A DNA stretch of 64,000 nucleotides, from positions 9,800,473 to 9,864,472 of the forward strand of contig NC_066833.1 of NCBI RefSeq assembly GCF_001640805.2, written 5' to 3'. This stretch comes from Lates calcarifer (taxonomy: Eukaryota > Chordata > Actinopteri > Centropomidae). Position numbers and translations under genes: made by a program. The first letter of the stretch is position 1, and each line of letters begins with the position of its first letter. Shown one piece after another: positions 12,901 through 34,374 of the stretch. The notes under the pieces were generated by a model. That model was not told the origin of the DNA. It searched no databases and was given only the letters and a program-made list of their open reading frames with translations.

Positions 12901-14440
12901 CAAAGAGTTTTCCAATGCAGTGGTGTAACATGTAAAGCACCAGTCTATTTTGAAACGTGGCCTATCCTGTTGCATAAATGACACCAAATGGTACAAAATA
13001 ATGGCAGTGAAAAACAGCCCTGGCTTTAGGCTTCAACATCCATGGGAATAAAGGCGTCTTTTGGGACTATGGACAAGCTACCTGGTGATATTTGACCCCA
13101 GTGTGGACCCCAGTTGATGCTTGTATCTTCATTGTAAACATGCATGCTCAAAATCCAAGAATACCTGTAGAATCCACGTGTAAACGCACTGATTTATTCT
13201 GTGTTAGCAACAACTTCAGTCTTCAGGAGCCACGAGGCCAGGCTGCTCAGCCTCCAGATTATTTTCCTCTGTCACTCGGACTCTGTCTCACCAGGGCACC
13301 CCACATTGCAGACTGTGAATAAAAGCATGCTTGTGGTTCACAATAGACCATCGCTGCTCCCCGAGAAGGGGGAAGGGCGTTGCATTCCTCCACTGACCTC
13401 CTGTTTGCAGCAGATATTAAACAATAACTGCTGCTTTTTATATTGGCTTTCACCAGCCAGCGAATGAGACGAGACAAAGCAGGACGCTCCCTGATCTTTG
13501 GCAGCTCACAACAAGCAATATGCGAGTGTAGAGCGGATCTGCTTTGTCTGCGTTTTGTGTCAGGAGAGATGGGTAAGCAGTGAAGACTGGCATTTCAGGA
13601 GATTCAGGGAAGAACAATGTGATCATTCAATGTGAGTGACGACCTCAGGAGACGGATTCTGACTTGGATGCCTGGGATATTTAATCTGGGTAAATGCACG
13701 CGTCTCATTTCAGTCACTTCTCTGGGGAAAGTGCAGCGTAAGCTTCCTGAAAATGCCTTTGACTGAGTGTGAGGCTGATACCATAGTGCAGGTGGAAGAT
13801 GCTTCATTATTTCCTCCAGAGTAACCCGTTCATACAGTGCTGAGTCCAGACTTTGTGTTTCATGACAGTAGCTGGTCCACACCTCTTTCAGTCCTGAAGT
13901 GGGACATAAATCCTGGCTAAAAACAGTGCCGTCTTCCCTTTGTCTTCCAGTAATGAGCATTATTAAGTGTGGGATGTAGCTTCAAAGAGATGGATGAGGA
14001 AATGCATGTGCCACTCTTGCCAAAGAAAGTGTGAAATGGAGGAAGGGCCCTGTGATGGCAACAACTTCCAAACGTGCATCAGCAGGAAGAGGGACAGCTG
14101 CTTTCAGCAGCAGGTTGTGCGTTGTTGCACAGGAGAAACAAAGGTTAGATGGTGTCTGACAAACAACACAAACTCTCTGTGTTTCATAAACCTGCTGCTC
14201 TCTGCGGACACAGGTTATAACACGATGCACGCTGCAGTTTTATGGTCACTTTCTTAGTGACAATTAACATACTTTTAACTGTATTAAAGTAGATGTATTC
14301 CAGGCACTGCCCACTTTATTTTCTTTAGTTCTTCTCCACAGACAGATGTATTATGTGTCTCTGCTGTCACAGATTTCAGTGACTCTGGGGTTTTTTTCCT
14401 CTGTCTGTGAATCCAGGGGAAAGTTACAGCCCAAAGACGA
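6974..14440. other. Non-coding interval between the LINE tail and connexin exon 1
   Basis: No coding exon recognised on either strand. There is a poly-T run at 9292-9306 and C-rich patches near 10.69 and 11.0 kb. Some stretches (about 11.88-12.06 kb and 13.35-13.55 kb) are less AT-rich and less repetitive than their surroundings and could be conserved regulatory DNA, but that cannot be judged without an alignment. Confidence 0.45.
9292..9306. repeat. Poly-T tract (15 T)
   Basis: Homopolymer run of 15 T with no adjacent element body that I can identify. Confidence 0.9.
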
Positions 14441-14741
14441 GGCAGGGATTGCATCAGGAATGCTGGCAGTCGTTCGTTTTCCTCCACCCCGCGCAGACAG
14501 GGGGTGGGGTGCCCGGCTGAAAACTGGGAGGAGAAAAGGGGGGGATTTGGGAATATTCTTTGTCCTCACCCCGCAGTACAGCACGCAACTGGAGAAGGAG
14601 ACGGAGGCTCCTCGTTTGGGGGGAAAAACTGGATGGCTTGATGTTAGAACTGGGGGGCTTTCTTTTAGTAAAAAGAAACGAAGGAAAAGCTCTCGACTTA
14701 AACGACAACTTCAACCAGAGGAGCTAAAATAACAAGAGAAG
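14440..14741 (+). other. gjc1: Probable untranslated first exon of gjc1
   Basis: A G-rich segment ends in ACAAGAGAAG followed by the donor GTAAATAAC at 14742. It is the best 5' splice site in the GC-richer patch (about 14.4-15.4 kb) upstream of the connexin. Connexin genes commonly have one or more non-coding 5' exons spliced to the exon carrying the ATG, and the connexin coding exon here does begin with a splice acceptor. The start of this exon is arbitrary because I see no TATA box. The pairing with the 19488 acceptor is inference. Confidence 0.4.
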
Positions 14742-17700
14742 GTAAATAACACACAGATGAAGCACGGCAGCATCATGGAGCCTTTTAGCTGTGGCTAACA
14801 ACGGTGCTTCCCCTCAACTTTTATCTTTAACTTCTCTTTAACTCAAAGGGAGTTGTTTTTTTTTAAAGCTGCTACTTTAATTCCAGCTTTTAACAACCCG
14901 TGTTCACAAACGCAGCGTCGGTAAATCTACAGGCTCCTGTTTAAAGTGAAGTTTACGCGCACAGGCTGCAGGAGACGGCGCTGATTAAAAAACTGGGTGA
15001 TTTATGTGGATTTTTTTTGGAAGTTAACGATACATTGGTGCTAATATCACCATCATTAGCGCCACGTGCTGTGGTAACTGTGCCGGTATGCGAGATATTT
15101 TAATAATTTCCCGGGACATTTTGGCTATGGCGGCTGGATTTGGTGATGGAGGAACGCGCAGGGATTGCGCCTTGTTTTTTCTCCCCCCTCCTTAAAGTTG
15201 CCCCCACCGTTTGAGAAACCCTGCATTATACCGAATATGGTTTGACTTTATTAAAGTGAGTTACTCTGTATAATCAATATGACGCAGCGTGTGCGCCTTT
15301 AGCGTCGGTAAGCAGCGATATATTTTTTGGGAGCATGTGGAACACCGCGGTGACGTCGTCCCGTTAGCCACGAGGAGGGTTTCTTTTTCCCTTAAGCTCC
15401 TGTAGATTGGATTAGCTGTTCATTACAAATTGTAGCCTTTAAATGAGTTGTGTGCGATAAGGGAGCCCGGTCTACACCGAATGAGTTTGTATTCCAGTTC
15501 TTTGTGGTATTGTGACATTAAGGATGGTGATGGAAGGGATACACGAGTCTGTTCTTTTCTAGTTTCACCTCCACCTCCACCTCCAGTCCTGTACACGGGT
15601 TTGATTCTGGAGCTGGTTGTTTTTTTTGGTTTCTTTCCTCCCGCGGTGTAGGGGCCTCTAAGCTCCGGAGCTTTGGGGCAGAGGAGGGATAACCATATCT
15701 ATCCTCCCAGATGTGAGGGCCACAAAAGCCTCTCTGTTCTGCGGAACTCGGTCAGTGATGAAACTTTGCAGCTTTATTTTTCTCCGGACTCGGAAGCAGG
15801 CTGTTCTCTACAGATAGACATGGAGGGGACTGAAGCTGATGGGATGGAGTTTTAAAGGGTCATATGTTGCATCTTGTCAGATGGAAACTTGCTGAATTGA
15901 TCCACAAGTTATCAGATTTATCTGCTCAGTACTGGGAATCCACCAGCTTTAATATATATATGACATCAAAGATGCTCTTCACATCAGGTTATTGCAGATA
16001 GATTAGTATTAGTGCAGTAAAGAAATGCCAATATATTGATTACGGTTTTTTTATAACCTAATTTAAAGAATCCTTTAAAAAATCATTGTTAAAAATCTAA
16101 TATTCATATTGTTATTAGCCTCAAAAAGCGAGTATTGGTCAGAGTATAGTCGTTTATATTTCATTTAATTGCCAGAATCTAATGTATCTGTTACATTAAA
16201 GCAGAAATCTGTGACTTTTTGCACAGTTTCTCTCTGTGGCTGGAGGAGGTTCTTCAAATGGTTTTTAAAAGGACATAGAGTAATGTAATGTATAATTTTA
16301 TATCAAGATAAATGTCGTCAGGTGTAGTTAAATGGCTGCCCAAAGACCAATACATACAGACACAAAGCCTGCCATTCGTAGCCACTGAAAAACTTGAAAT
16401 GTGAGCGAGCAAAGTGTTTCATCTACTGATTTCGTTGGGTTGTTTTTCTGCATAAAAGTGTTGGAAAACAGTCCTGTTCCTCTGTGACAGCTCATGTTTA
16501 AACAGACTTTGTTTGTACTGTCAGCAAAGTAATTAGCAAGTTGCTACCAGGAGCAATGAGACTCAACAGCAGCACATAAACAACAGATCCATCCACATGT
16601 CAGCAACAGTTGAGAAAGGAGACGACAAAAACATTCAGTACTTTAGCCCAGAGTCATAGATTCCAGCTTCTTGACTCTGTGCAGGGGTGAACCACTTTCT
16701 AACACGTTTAACTCACAATCAAACTCGTGCATGTGAGGCCGTGGTTTTCCTTCGATGTGGATGTCGGCTCTGGCAGTTGCCTGGGGCAACTCCTAACCGT
16801 TAACCTAGATTACAAGCAGCAGAGTGTGCAGTTAATGTCTCTTCCTTACAGCCAAACAGAAAAGCAACAGATATAGATATGACCACCGGGATGGCAGAAT
16901 ATAACCAAGGAGAATAAAGCTTTGTGGGAGCTCACAAACTCTGATTTCCCCTCTGTAATTCAGTTGATAAATTTTCCTTTGTGTGCAATTTCAGCTTAAA
17001 ACCACATGCCTCCACTGAGTGTTTTTAACGTTTTATCGGCTATCTTAATGTGGGAACCTGTCGGTAATGATGTCACATTGTAGTTCAGGTGTTTGCATGC
17101 AGGATGTAGCTGCATAACGGCAGCTCTGCAGAAACCACAGATAGAGGATGATATCACTGACAGCTGCAGTGAGCAATCAAAAGAAAAACACCAACCACCT
17201 TATCATTGTGGAGTTATTGGTGAAAAACACATGCGGACGTTGGTTTCACTGTGTGCGAACGTTACTGGTGAAGATCAGATCAACAGGATAGTAAAGCTTG
17301 TCATAAAATCTGTGGCCGCCCTCTGAGGTCTCAATGATCTCCTCACAGTCGGCACACAGTTAAGTAGAAGTGTACTTCTCTGGGAACATTTAAATCTCAA
17401 CCCTGAAAAGCAATATCTACTTCCTGGTACAGGTTTAATGTCCAGCACCTCTCTGTATAAAGGCATTTACAGAGCCTAAGGGCCAGATTATACCAGAAAA
17501 GAAGTGGTTTGTCCTGACCATGTCAGAACTCAAAAGTAATCTGAACATTTGGCCAGTCACCAAATTAAAGTGGTGTGAATGTTGGACCTCTGGTTTCGGT
17601 AAGTTATAGAAATGGGAGGACAAAGCTGCCCCTAATCCGACAGTAGGTTCTGGTAGTGGGGTGGAGCTTTCTGCTAAGATAAGCTAAGCTAAGCTAAGCT

Positions 17701-19487
17701 AAGATATCCACCTATCTGACAAGCAACTCTGGTGGAGCATACTGGCCCCTTAAAACTGTGCCATTTGCCTCATGTATTAGGACTTTGTTCCTCTGTTGGT
17801 GACTTGAAATTAAAAATAAGTTTTGTGACTACAAAACTATATTCTTTGGACTTCCTATACACAGTTATTCGATTGCAGTGAGTTAGCCACAATGACACAC
17901 GATAACAACTACCCATGGACTGGTAGATAATTAGGCCCTAGTGCATTATGGATGTAAGTAAAAACTACAGAACCTTCACTGGTGTGATCTACTGGACTTG
18001 ATTTTCTGTATCATTGAAGGTTAATAATGAAATGAATTGTACTCGTGCAGATCTATTGCTTGATAGAGCTGTTTTGTTCCTTTACTACGATTATAAATGA
18101 TCAGTCTATTGGTTGAACACTTGAGCCTACACCATAGCTTAAACATTAAGAATAGTCGGATATTGAAACGAGAATAATTTAATCATTTTAAGCTTTGGTT
18201 GTCAGGGGAGTCTAGTTTGTACAGGCAGGCCTTTGTTGCTTCAGGTTTTGGAATTCCTTGTGCTTAGTAGTGCACTAATTTTAGGTGTTAGCTGTGCAGG
18301 ATTAATGACATTAATGAATACTCTTTTTAATGTTTTGTTAAGTGTCCGGTTACACGCCATAGGAGAGCCAAGATTTCCTGACTCATTACTATCAGCTACT
18401 TGTTGCCTATCTGTGTGGTAAACTTTGAGATTTGCAGAAGATATGATTATTTTACACACTGTGCAGACTTGAAGGCATGTAGTTTGGTGTTTTATGGAAG
18501 CATCTTTTGTTGCCAGTTCAAGACAAAAAAGTAATAGGTCTGAAACCTTAAGATGAGGGATGGAATAACTAGCTAAACATACTTGTTTATCGACTCAGCA
18601 CAAACACAGTAGTATAGTTTATAGTAGTGGATAATTGCTTAGCAGAAGTTATGAGATTGGACTCAGATGGTGTGAAACCACAGGAGCCTCTGTAGTGGTC
18701 AACTCTGTGATTATTAAACCATGACTGTGACATTGGTTCAGTGTATGTAAAATGTTCAGGTGAGGCTAGAATTATCTGAGATGCAGCTGTGGCGTTTTAC
18801 ATGTGCTGTAGTTGTAATCCTGGTTAAATTTAGTTTATAGAGTACAGGTCTGGATATTTGTTGGAACTTTTCAGTTTCTAAAACTTCTTTCTAACTATCT
18901 TTTTATCAGTGTGATGTGCCTCACACACCCTGTTTACTGCCTTGGAGGAACATGTCTCCACTCCACAGTCTTCAGATTAGTGTGTTTGTGGATGAATGAT
19001 TTGGTGATAGAATCTATAGAATCCCTCAAGTGGGCCCTCACCATTGCACCATCGGTTGGTTTGAGACGTCTCTGCTGCTGTATGTAACAGTGACTCAACA
19101 GCTCCACCTTGTGGCACTCTGGTGCAGTAACCTGAAGAGTCAAGCTGTAAAATGTGATGTATCAAAAGTAATAATAAAACTTAATTAAGTCAAAGACTGC
19201 AGGGAAAAAGTGATGGCCTATTTACTGAATTAACTTAACTTTTTTTCCCACTGACTTTGTGTTGGGCAACATTTATCCTGACCTAAATTGTTGTCCTGAT
19301 TGCTAACAGTTCTAACCTCCTTAATGTTTGGGCATATTGATATGTGTTCATGATAAAAGGGTTTGTTATTGAAATGAAGTGTTTACAAAAACAACTAAAT
19401 TGTTCCTTTTTCACATGCTTTCATTTTTCATTGATTACTTTTTTAAAATGACATCTGCCTACAATTTCTGTCTCTTTCTCTGCACAG
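14742..19487 (+). other. gjc1: Putative first intron of gjc1
   Basis: Bounded by the GTAAAT donor at 14742 and the acceptor CTCTTTCTCTGCACAG ending at 19487. Its first kilobase is still relatively GC-rich, with a TGACGTC element near 15351 suggestive of promoter-proximal DNA. The rest is AT-rich with no coding exon I can recognise. It holds an AAGCT pentamer repeat near 17.69 kb. Confidence 0.4.
17680..17705. repeat. Short pentamer tandem repeat (AAGCT)n
   Basis: About five head-to-tail copies of AAGCT within a TAAGAT-flanked run. Confidence 0.9.
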
Positions 19488-19520
19488 GTCTGACAGGTTC
19501 CCTCCTGCTCCACCGGCAAA

Positions 19521-20801
19521 ATGAGTTGGAGCTTCCTCACACGTCTGTTGGATGAGATTTCCAATCACTCCACCTTCGTGGGCAAAATCTGGCTCACCCT
19601 CCTCATCGTCTTTCGCATCGTGCTGACGGCGGTTGGGGGCGAGTCAATCTACTATGATGAACAGAGTAAATTTGTGTGTAACACACAGCAACCTGGTTGT
19701 GAGAATGTGTGCTATGATGCATTTGCGCCGCTGTCGCATATTCGCTTTTGGGTCTTTCAGGTGATTATGATCACCACCCCCACCATCATGTACCTTGGCT
19801 TTGCTATGCATAAGATTGCCCGCATGGAGGACGATGACTACCGTCCCCGGGGCAGGAAGAGGATGCCCATAGTGAGCCGTGGTGCCAACCGGGACTACGA
19901 GGAAGCAGAGGACAACGGGGAGGAGGACCCCATGATCCTGGAGGAAATTGAGCCAGAAAAGGAGAAGGAAGTTGCGGAGAAGCCCAGCAAAAAACACGAT
20001 GGACGCCGTCGCATTAAGAGAGACGGCCTGATGAAGGTTTACGTGTTTCAGCTGCTATCACGTGCCATCTTTGAGGTCTCGTTCCTGTTTGGACAGTACG
20101 TCCTTTATGGGCTGGAAGTGGCGCCGTCGTATGTATGCACACGCTCTCCTTGCCCGCACACAGTGGATTGCTTCGTCTCACGCCCTACAGAGAAAACAAT
20201 CTTCCTGCTCATCATGTATGCTGTCAGCGCCTTGTGCCTGCTCTTCACCGTGTTGGAGATCCTCCACCTTGGCATCAGTGGTATTCGTGACTGTTTTTGC
20301 GCGCCACGATCTCGACCTCCCACGCCCCGCCACCCAGCTCTGGCCAGCCAGAGGTCCTCCATCTGCCGTCAGCCCTCTGCGCCTCCAGGTTACCACACAG
20401 CTCTGAAGAAGGACCCAACAGGAAAAATGGGCTTTAGGGATAACCTGGGAGACTCGGGCCGCGAGTCATTTGGGGACGAGGCTTCATCGCGGGAGCTGGA
20501 GAGGCTGCGCAGACACCTAAAGCTGGCCCAGCAGCACCTGGATCTGGCTTATCAGAACGAGGAGAACAGCCCGTCACGCAGCAGCAGCCCAGAGTCCAAT
20601 GGCACCGCAGTTGAACAGAACAGACTAAACTTTGCCCAGGAGAAGCAGAGCAGTACATGTGAGAAAGGTGACGCTTCTGTCTTTTCATTCTTTCATATCT
20701 TCATTCATTCCTACCACACTGGCTTTTTTCTTCTGTGACAAACAGCAAACAAAACACCTGACTAACACTGACACTCTCTGTTCACAGGTCTCCGTGCATA
20801 G
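19521..20801 (+). CDS. gjc1: Connexin 45 / gap junction gamma-1 protein
   Basis: Four-pass gap-junction subunit whose hexamers form plasma-membrane hemichannels; in vertebrates connexin 45 is best known from heart, vascular smooth muscle and neurons. The N-terminus [13 protein letters not shown] is the gamma-1 signature. Extracellular loop 1 has Cys53, Cys60 and Cys64 (CX6CX3C). Loop 2 has Cys206, Cys211 and Cys217 (CX4CX5C). TM segments lie near residues 22-40, 76-97, 170-195 and 225-250. A long acidic, basic-ended cytoplasmic loop (about 100-168) is typical of gamma connexins. The main coding exon starts at 19488 after a TTCTCTGCACAG acceptor, 33 bases before the ATG. I end that exon at 20667 (GAAAG, donor GTGACG) and join it to a final exon at 20788, giving a C-terminus EKGLRA, stop at 20799-20801, 386 residues in all. 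Unspliced read-through would give a 405-residue protein ending GFFLL at 20738. Confidence 0.93.
20668..20787 (+). other. gjc1: Small intron in the connexin C-terminal coding region
   Basis: 120 bases from GTGACG to CTCTGTTCACAG. Splicing joins G of codon 383 to GTCTCCGTGCATAG, changing the tail to GLRA. It is supported by splice-site quality and by the low-complexity, phenylalanine-rich read-through tail. Connexins usually have a single coding exon, so this needs transcript support. Confidence 0.55.
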
Positions 20802-22260
20802 GTTGTCATCAGCCTATCGATTCACATCAGGAGCAGTGAGCACACATAAGGGAATCAAACAGGGAGCGTGTGCATGCGTGTATGTGTGTGTACGAGACAT
20901 CATGAATTTGCTTGAGGTGGATGAAGTCAGCCCAAGCCTTTCAGTGTTACGGCCATCTGCGGCCGAGCATCGAGTCGAACGGTCGTCTCAACCCAGCAAT
21001 ACTTGAGACGCCAGCCTGTCTGAAGATCCAAAGTGCTTACAAACTACCATTGTGCAACAAGAACGGATAAGGTTAACTTGTACTTCTCCCTCAGGGCAGC
21101 TATTCTTCTTTTATATTTTTATTATGAGACTTAGAGCTATTAGTCCTTTTTAAGAGTTTGTTCTCTGTTGGAAGTTCATAGTGAGTGCATCTCAAGTTTG
21201 CCTTAGACCTAAACTGGAACTCCATGTTATGATATTTTGTTAAGGTAAGGCCAAGCCAGCTGTAGTGCGAAAAGCATGTTTAAACTGTAAGAGTTGAGTC
21301 TTTTTGTGAGGAAGTGAATCAGTGAGCGAGTGCTTGTAGATGCAAAGAAAAGGTTAATGGACAAAGCACCACTCTTGAGAGAAAGGTACTGGAGTGACTG
21401 TCATACCGATGAAGACTTTTTGATGTGTTTTCATACAAAGGTTTCTTTCAAGTGTGTCGCTTCCCCCACCCCACCCGCCCTCCACAATGTTGGCCCTGCA
21501 CCAGTCAACATTCCCAAGTCTGGTGCCTGGTATAGTAACTGGAACACACTTGGGGTGCCTTTGTCCAAAGGAATAAACAAACCTGGATAATGCTTGAAAA
21601 AATGTTACTCTTGATATTGTCTTGTATTTGATACTGTTCTTTATTTTTATATTAGTTTAGAGTATTGTGGTATTGAAGAGGCTGATGTCACTGTGGCCAA
21701 CACTATTTTTATTTTTATTTTTATTTTCAAAGAATGACATTCACTACTGTCTTACCTCCCCGAAGCCCCAATTTAACCCATGGACTTCTCAAAATGGTTT
21801 GGTACTATTCAGTTCAACTGCAACAGTTGTTTTTCTTTTTAATAACTTCATTTTTAATACTCAATAACCTGCAGCTTATTTTATTAGGTACACATCATCT
21901 TTGACCAGCAGATAGTTTTTCTTTTTTCAGTACTGGACCCAAATGTAATCGTATCTGTTGGTTGAATAAGGGAGAATACTGTGTCATGTTAATGTTTCAT
22001 GTCTGAAAGTGCTGATTTTTGGGATTAGTGTTATCACTGTTCCAGAATCTCAATTAGGAGTGTAAATGATGTAATCATTTCAATGTGAATTCAGATGCCA
22101 TCTTTTGTATTCTAAAGCATACCCACAGTGCCATTAGTGCCGACTCAAATATTGTCATCTCAAGTTATTTTTGAGCAATGCTTTTTGTACTTTTTATACT
22201 TTTTGTATTGATAGTACCTTGTGGTTAGTTTTTAAAATAAATTTTTTTCAACAAATACCA
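20802..22260 (+). other. gjc1: 3' untranslated region of gjc1
   Basis: AT-rich sequence after the connexin stop with no competing gene. A canonical AATAAA at 22236-22241, followed by a T-rich stretch, is the likely poly(A) signal. A TATTTT repeat lies at 21704-21727. Confidence 0.55.
22236..22241 (+). terminator. gjc1: Likely poly(A) signal of gjc1
   Basis: AATAAA about 1.43 kb after the stop codon and followed by a T-rich tract. It is the last good signal before a gene-free stretch. Confidence 0.5.
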
Positions 22261-23539
22261 GTTTTCAAATGGTTTCAGTCTCGTTTTATTACTGGCTTGA
22301 AAAATGTTTTTATGTTTAATTATTTTTTCTATCAATGAACACCTGACAATTTAGGCAACAGTTGGGAGTTTTTCAGCTTAACTGGCACTTTAAATTATTT
22401 AATAAACAGTTGATGAGCTGTGTAGTGATTCATAGAATGTCATAGGCTGTATTATCCTGGGAAAATACTGACTTTGCAGTTCAGCCACCATTAACTCTAA
22501 CCGCTGAGATACGAGTGGGGAAAAAAAAGCTGACAATATAGCTGACAAACTTTGTACATGTTCTTGCAGATACAGGACTTGCAGTGTGTTAGTCATGAAA
22601 GGCTGCCTTGCTTTGACTGCACCAGTTCATCAGATAAACAGTAACCCTACTTCGGGCACAACGGACCATACAGTTGAAAGATTCTGTGCTTCTACTGTGA
22701 CCTCTAGTGGCATTAGATGATTCCTACAGAACATAGCAACACTTTTAATGATAAACTGCAATTTAAACTGCAGCTTCTGAGGACACAAGTTTAAAAGACC
22801 ATGTGATTCTGTCTTAAAAACACAGCTAACAGCAGAGCAACAACCCCCAAATATTCTGTCACCAAACTGATGATCAGTAACAGAAAACAGAGGTATTATT
22901 GAGTAATGCAACAGATGTCTCACTTTTGCAAGTCACTGTGTATATGATGCAATATCTTCTGTTTCACAATGTAAGTTGCACTGCACTGACAAACTGATGA
23001 AGAACTATCCAGATCACATTGTGGAGGCTGAGAAGGTGCAGTTATGTTTGTTAGCAAAGCAAATCCTAAAACATTTAACAGTGGAGGTTATTATTGTGAT
23101 ATTTGGTGAGTATGTTTCGGGAAAATGAACCTTCTTTGATGTTTACTTCACAAATGATTTAATTACTTTACAAATGTGCAAACACGATGAAGTCAACACT
23201 TTTTATAATACAGGAAGGAGAGCTAGCTACATAACTACTTTTAGCAGTAAAATCAGATAATATGGATCATGGGGAAACTGTAGATTTTCATAATCATAAG
23301 CAGAGACTTTAAGCAATAACATACTGGATATGTTATTGCATAAAAGAAAAAGAAAATACAGTTGTTTAACCATGTTCTTAGAACAGGATTAAGACTTCTA
23401 AGCCTGTAATCAATGTCTAAAAACATTTCTAATTCTGCTAACACGAAGAAACATTTATTAAATGGTGTTTATATGAAGATGCGGCTCAGACATTTACTGA
23501 TACAGCTCAGTGTATGTTGGACACCCGTATAACTTAAAA
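22261..23539. other. Intergenic stretch between gjc1 and lct-A (convergent 3' ends)
   Basis: About 1.3 kb, AT-rich. No coding exon, RNA gene or mobile element recognised. Confidence 0.5.
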
Positions 23540-23545
23540 TTTATT
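23540..23545 (-). terminator. Possible poly(A) signal of lct-A
   Basis: AATAAA on the minus strand only 18 bases after the stop codon. Another lies about 80 bases further downstream, so which is used is open. Confidence 0.35.
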
Positions 23546-23562
23546 TTCCATATTTAAAGTTT

Positions 23563-32933
<9,371 letters not shown>

Positions 32934-32980
32934 TGTGGCTCGAAAAGATTGGAACTGATATTATCCGCTGATAGCCAAGC

Positions 32981-32990
32981 TCTTTAAAGG
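32981..32990 (-). promoter_or_regulatory. TATA-like element of lct-A
   Basis: CCTTTAAAGA on the minus strand about 50 bases before the ATG, the same spacing as the TATA box of copy B. Confidence 0.35.
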
Positions 32991-33416
32991 AATAGCGTTT
33001 TCTTCAAATTGCATCGTCAAACAATTAAGATCGATATCATATCCAAGTGGTGCAACTTACAGTGTTTTACTGCAGCTGTGTGATAGACAGAAAGACTCTG
33101 GACTCACGCATGTCAAGTAATAATTGCATCCCTCTTTCGTGCTCATGTTTGAAGACCATAAATTATTCAACATGATTTTTATTATTATCACTTTATATTG
33201 TACAATTATCTTAGCAGCATGGAGGTAAAATGTGAGAGAGAATTTAGTAGATGTCACATGTACTGACTTATGTCATGTTGGCAATTTCTGTCCAGCATTA
33301 AAGACAATCTCTTTGATTTTGTATAGTGTAGTCTCCCGTTAAAAAGGTTACAACAGTCTATTTAAAAATAATTCTGTCATCAGTGTTTAGCCTTAGTAAA
33401 GCACTTTAATCAACTC

Positions 33417-33431
33417 GTGTGTGTGTGTGTG
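33417..33431. repeat. (GT)n microsatellite
   Basis: Short uninterrupted GT run inside the lactase spacer. Confidence 0.9.
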
Positions 33432-33830
33432 GTGTCTGGTTCTACCACTTGTGTCTAATCATTAATAAAGGCCAATAAAGTTTACAGACAACATAGTTTG
33501 CCTTGACATAAACATAGAGATAAGCAAGGCATCACAGTAGGGTTAGGCTGTTGACAGTTGGTAAATGTTAACATTCAGAATAGTTAATAGGTTAATTGGC
33601 TTTTAGTTCAGAACTACAAAAACCTCCTGTGAAGTTTCACCTCTTAGAAAAATAATTTTAATTGTGTCAGAATATAGAACAATCTAAATCCATGCTTAGT
33701 CCTGCAGCACCGTCGGAAACTACTATTCTACTCCAGTACTGCCATAAATATTGAGTAACTGTAGCGCAAGTGCTTAAAATCATCAACAGTGTTAACAGCT
33801 GACTCCTGCATAGTTGTTGAGATAACAATC

Positions 33831-33893
33831 TTTACCCGCAGTGACCTCCCAAACCCAGCCCCTGGGCCCCGTGAACGACTGAACCCTGACCCC
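33831..33893 (+). pseudogene. Relic of a lactase exon 16
   Basis: A 63-base stretch in the spacer aligns without gaps to the end of lct-B exon 16 (the [21 protein letters not shown] region). I count 47 of 63 bases identical. The relic reads FTRSDLPNPAPGPRERLNPDP, with 11 of 21 residues identical and no stop codon. It lies on the plus strand 480 bases before the lct-B start, where no functional exon 16 belongs. I found no exon 17 or other exon around it, so it is a fragment, probably the 3' remnant of a former upstream tandem copy. Confidence 0.6.
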
Positions 33894-34322
33894 CACGCCC
33901 CCACCCCCATTTTAACGGTGTGCTTTCCCTTAAGTTTTTGCAATGCAGTATTATTGATATTTGTGTTGCATTCATATAGTGCAAAAATGCAATGCAAATA
34001 TTTACTGTAATAAAGTGTAAACTATATAAAAAGGTAAACAATATTTTTGCCACACTTTGATGTAATCTAATCAAAGTCAAAACACAGCAGCTACTAAAGC
34101 CGTTAACTAGTGTTTTCTCCTTGACCCCTACACTGATATTTGTTACCTTTCATGACAAATCTCCTCTGCCTCCTGTTTGACCCTTCGTATTTTATCAGAA
34201 GCATTCAAGGCTGTGACCACTCTTACCAAACACATCATAAAGCATGACAGACCCCAGCATACAGTAGTGAGTGTTATGAAACTCCTGTCAGACTGAGAGT
34301 CCAAGCTTGTAAACAGGACAAC

Positions 34323-34330
34323 TATAAAAG
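34323..34330 (+). promoter_or_regulatory. TATA box of lct-B
   Basis: TATAAAAG 52 bases upstream of the chosen ATG. A start site about 25-30 bases downstream would leave a 5' UTR of roughly 20 bases and exclude the in-frame ATG at 34333. Confidence 0.55.
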
Positions 34331-34374
34331 GTTTGTTAACCAAGGGCTCAATCACTTCCCCTGACTCCGACAAC

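Larger units (their letters stand above)
32934..34374. promoter_or_regulatory. Head-to-head spacer and probable shared 5' regulatory region of lct-A and lct-B
   Basis: 1441 bases separate the two divergent start codons. The mammalian lactase promoter is driven by GATA, HNF1 and CDX2 factors. Motifs of those kinds can be seen: paired GATA sites near lct-A (32955-32965), GTTAAT half-sites around 33577-33595 and GTTAAC at 34334, and AATAAA/CAATAAAG CDX-type sites at 33460-33485. Such motifs are short and expected by chance in AT-rich DNA, so their function is inference. The spacer also holds a GT microsatellite (33417-33431) and a lactase exon relic (33831-33893). Confidence 0.45.

Noticed and set aside
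13967..14257. Cys-rich 96-codon frame (CHSCQRKCEM and RCCTGETKVRWC), faintly like a Ly6/three-finger domain
   Set aside because: No signal peptide, cysteine spacing does not match the Ly6/uPAR pattern, the opposite strand is equally open, and no splice sites frame it.
34333..34374. Earlier in-frame ATG for lct-B (MLTKGSITSPDSDN)
   Set aside because: It lies within 10 bases of the TATA box, so it would be upstream of the transcription start, and it would bury the signal peptide.
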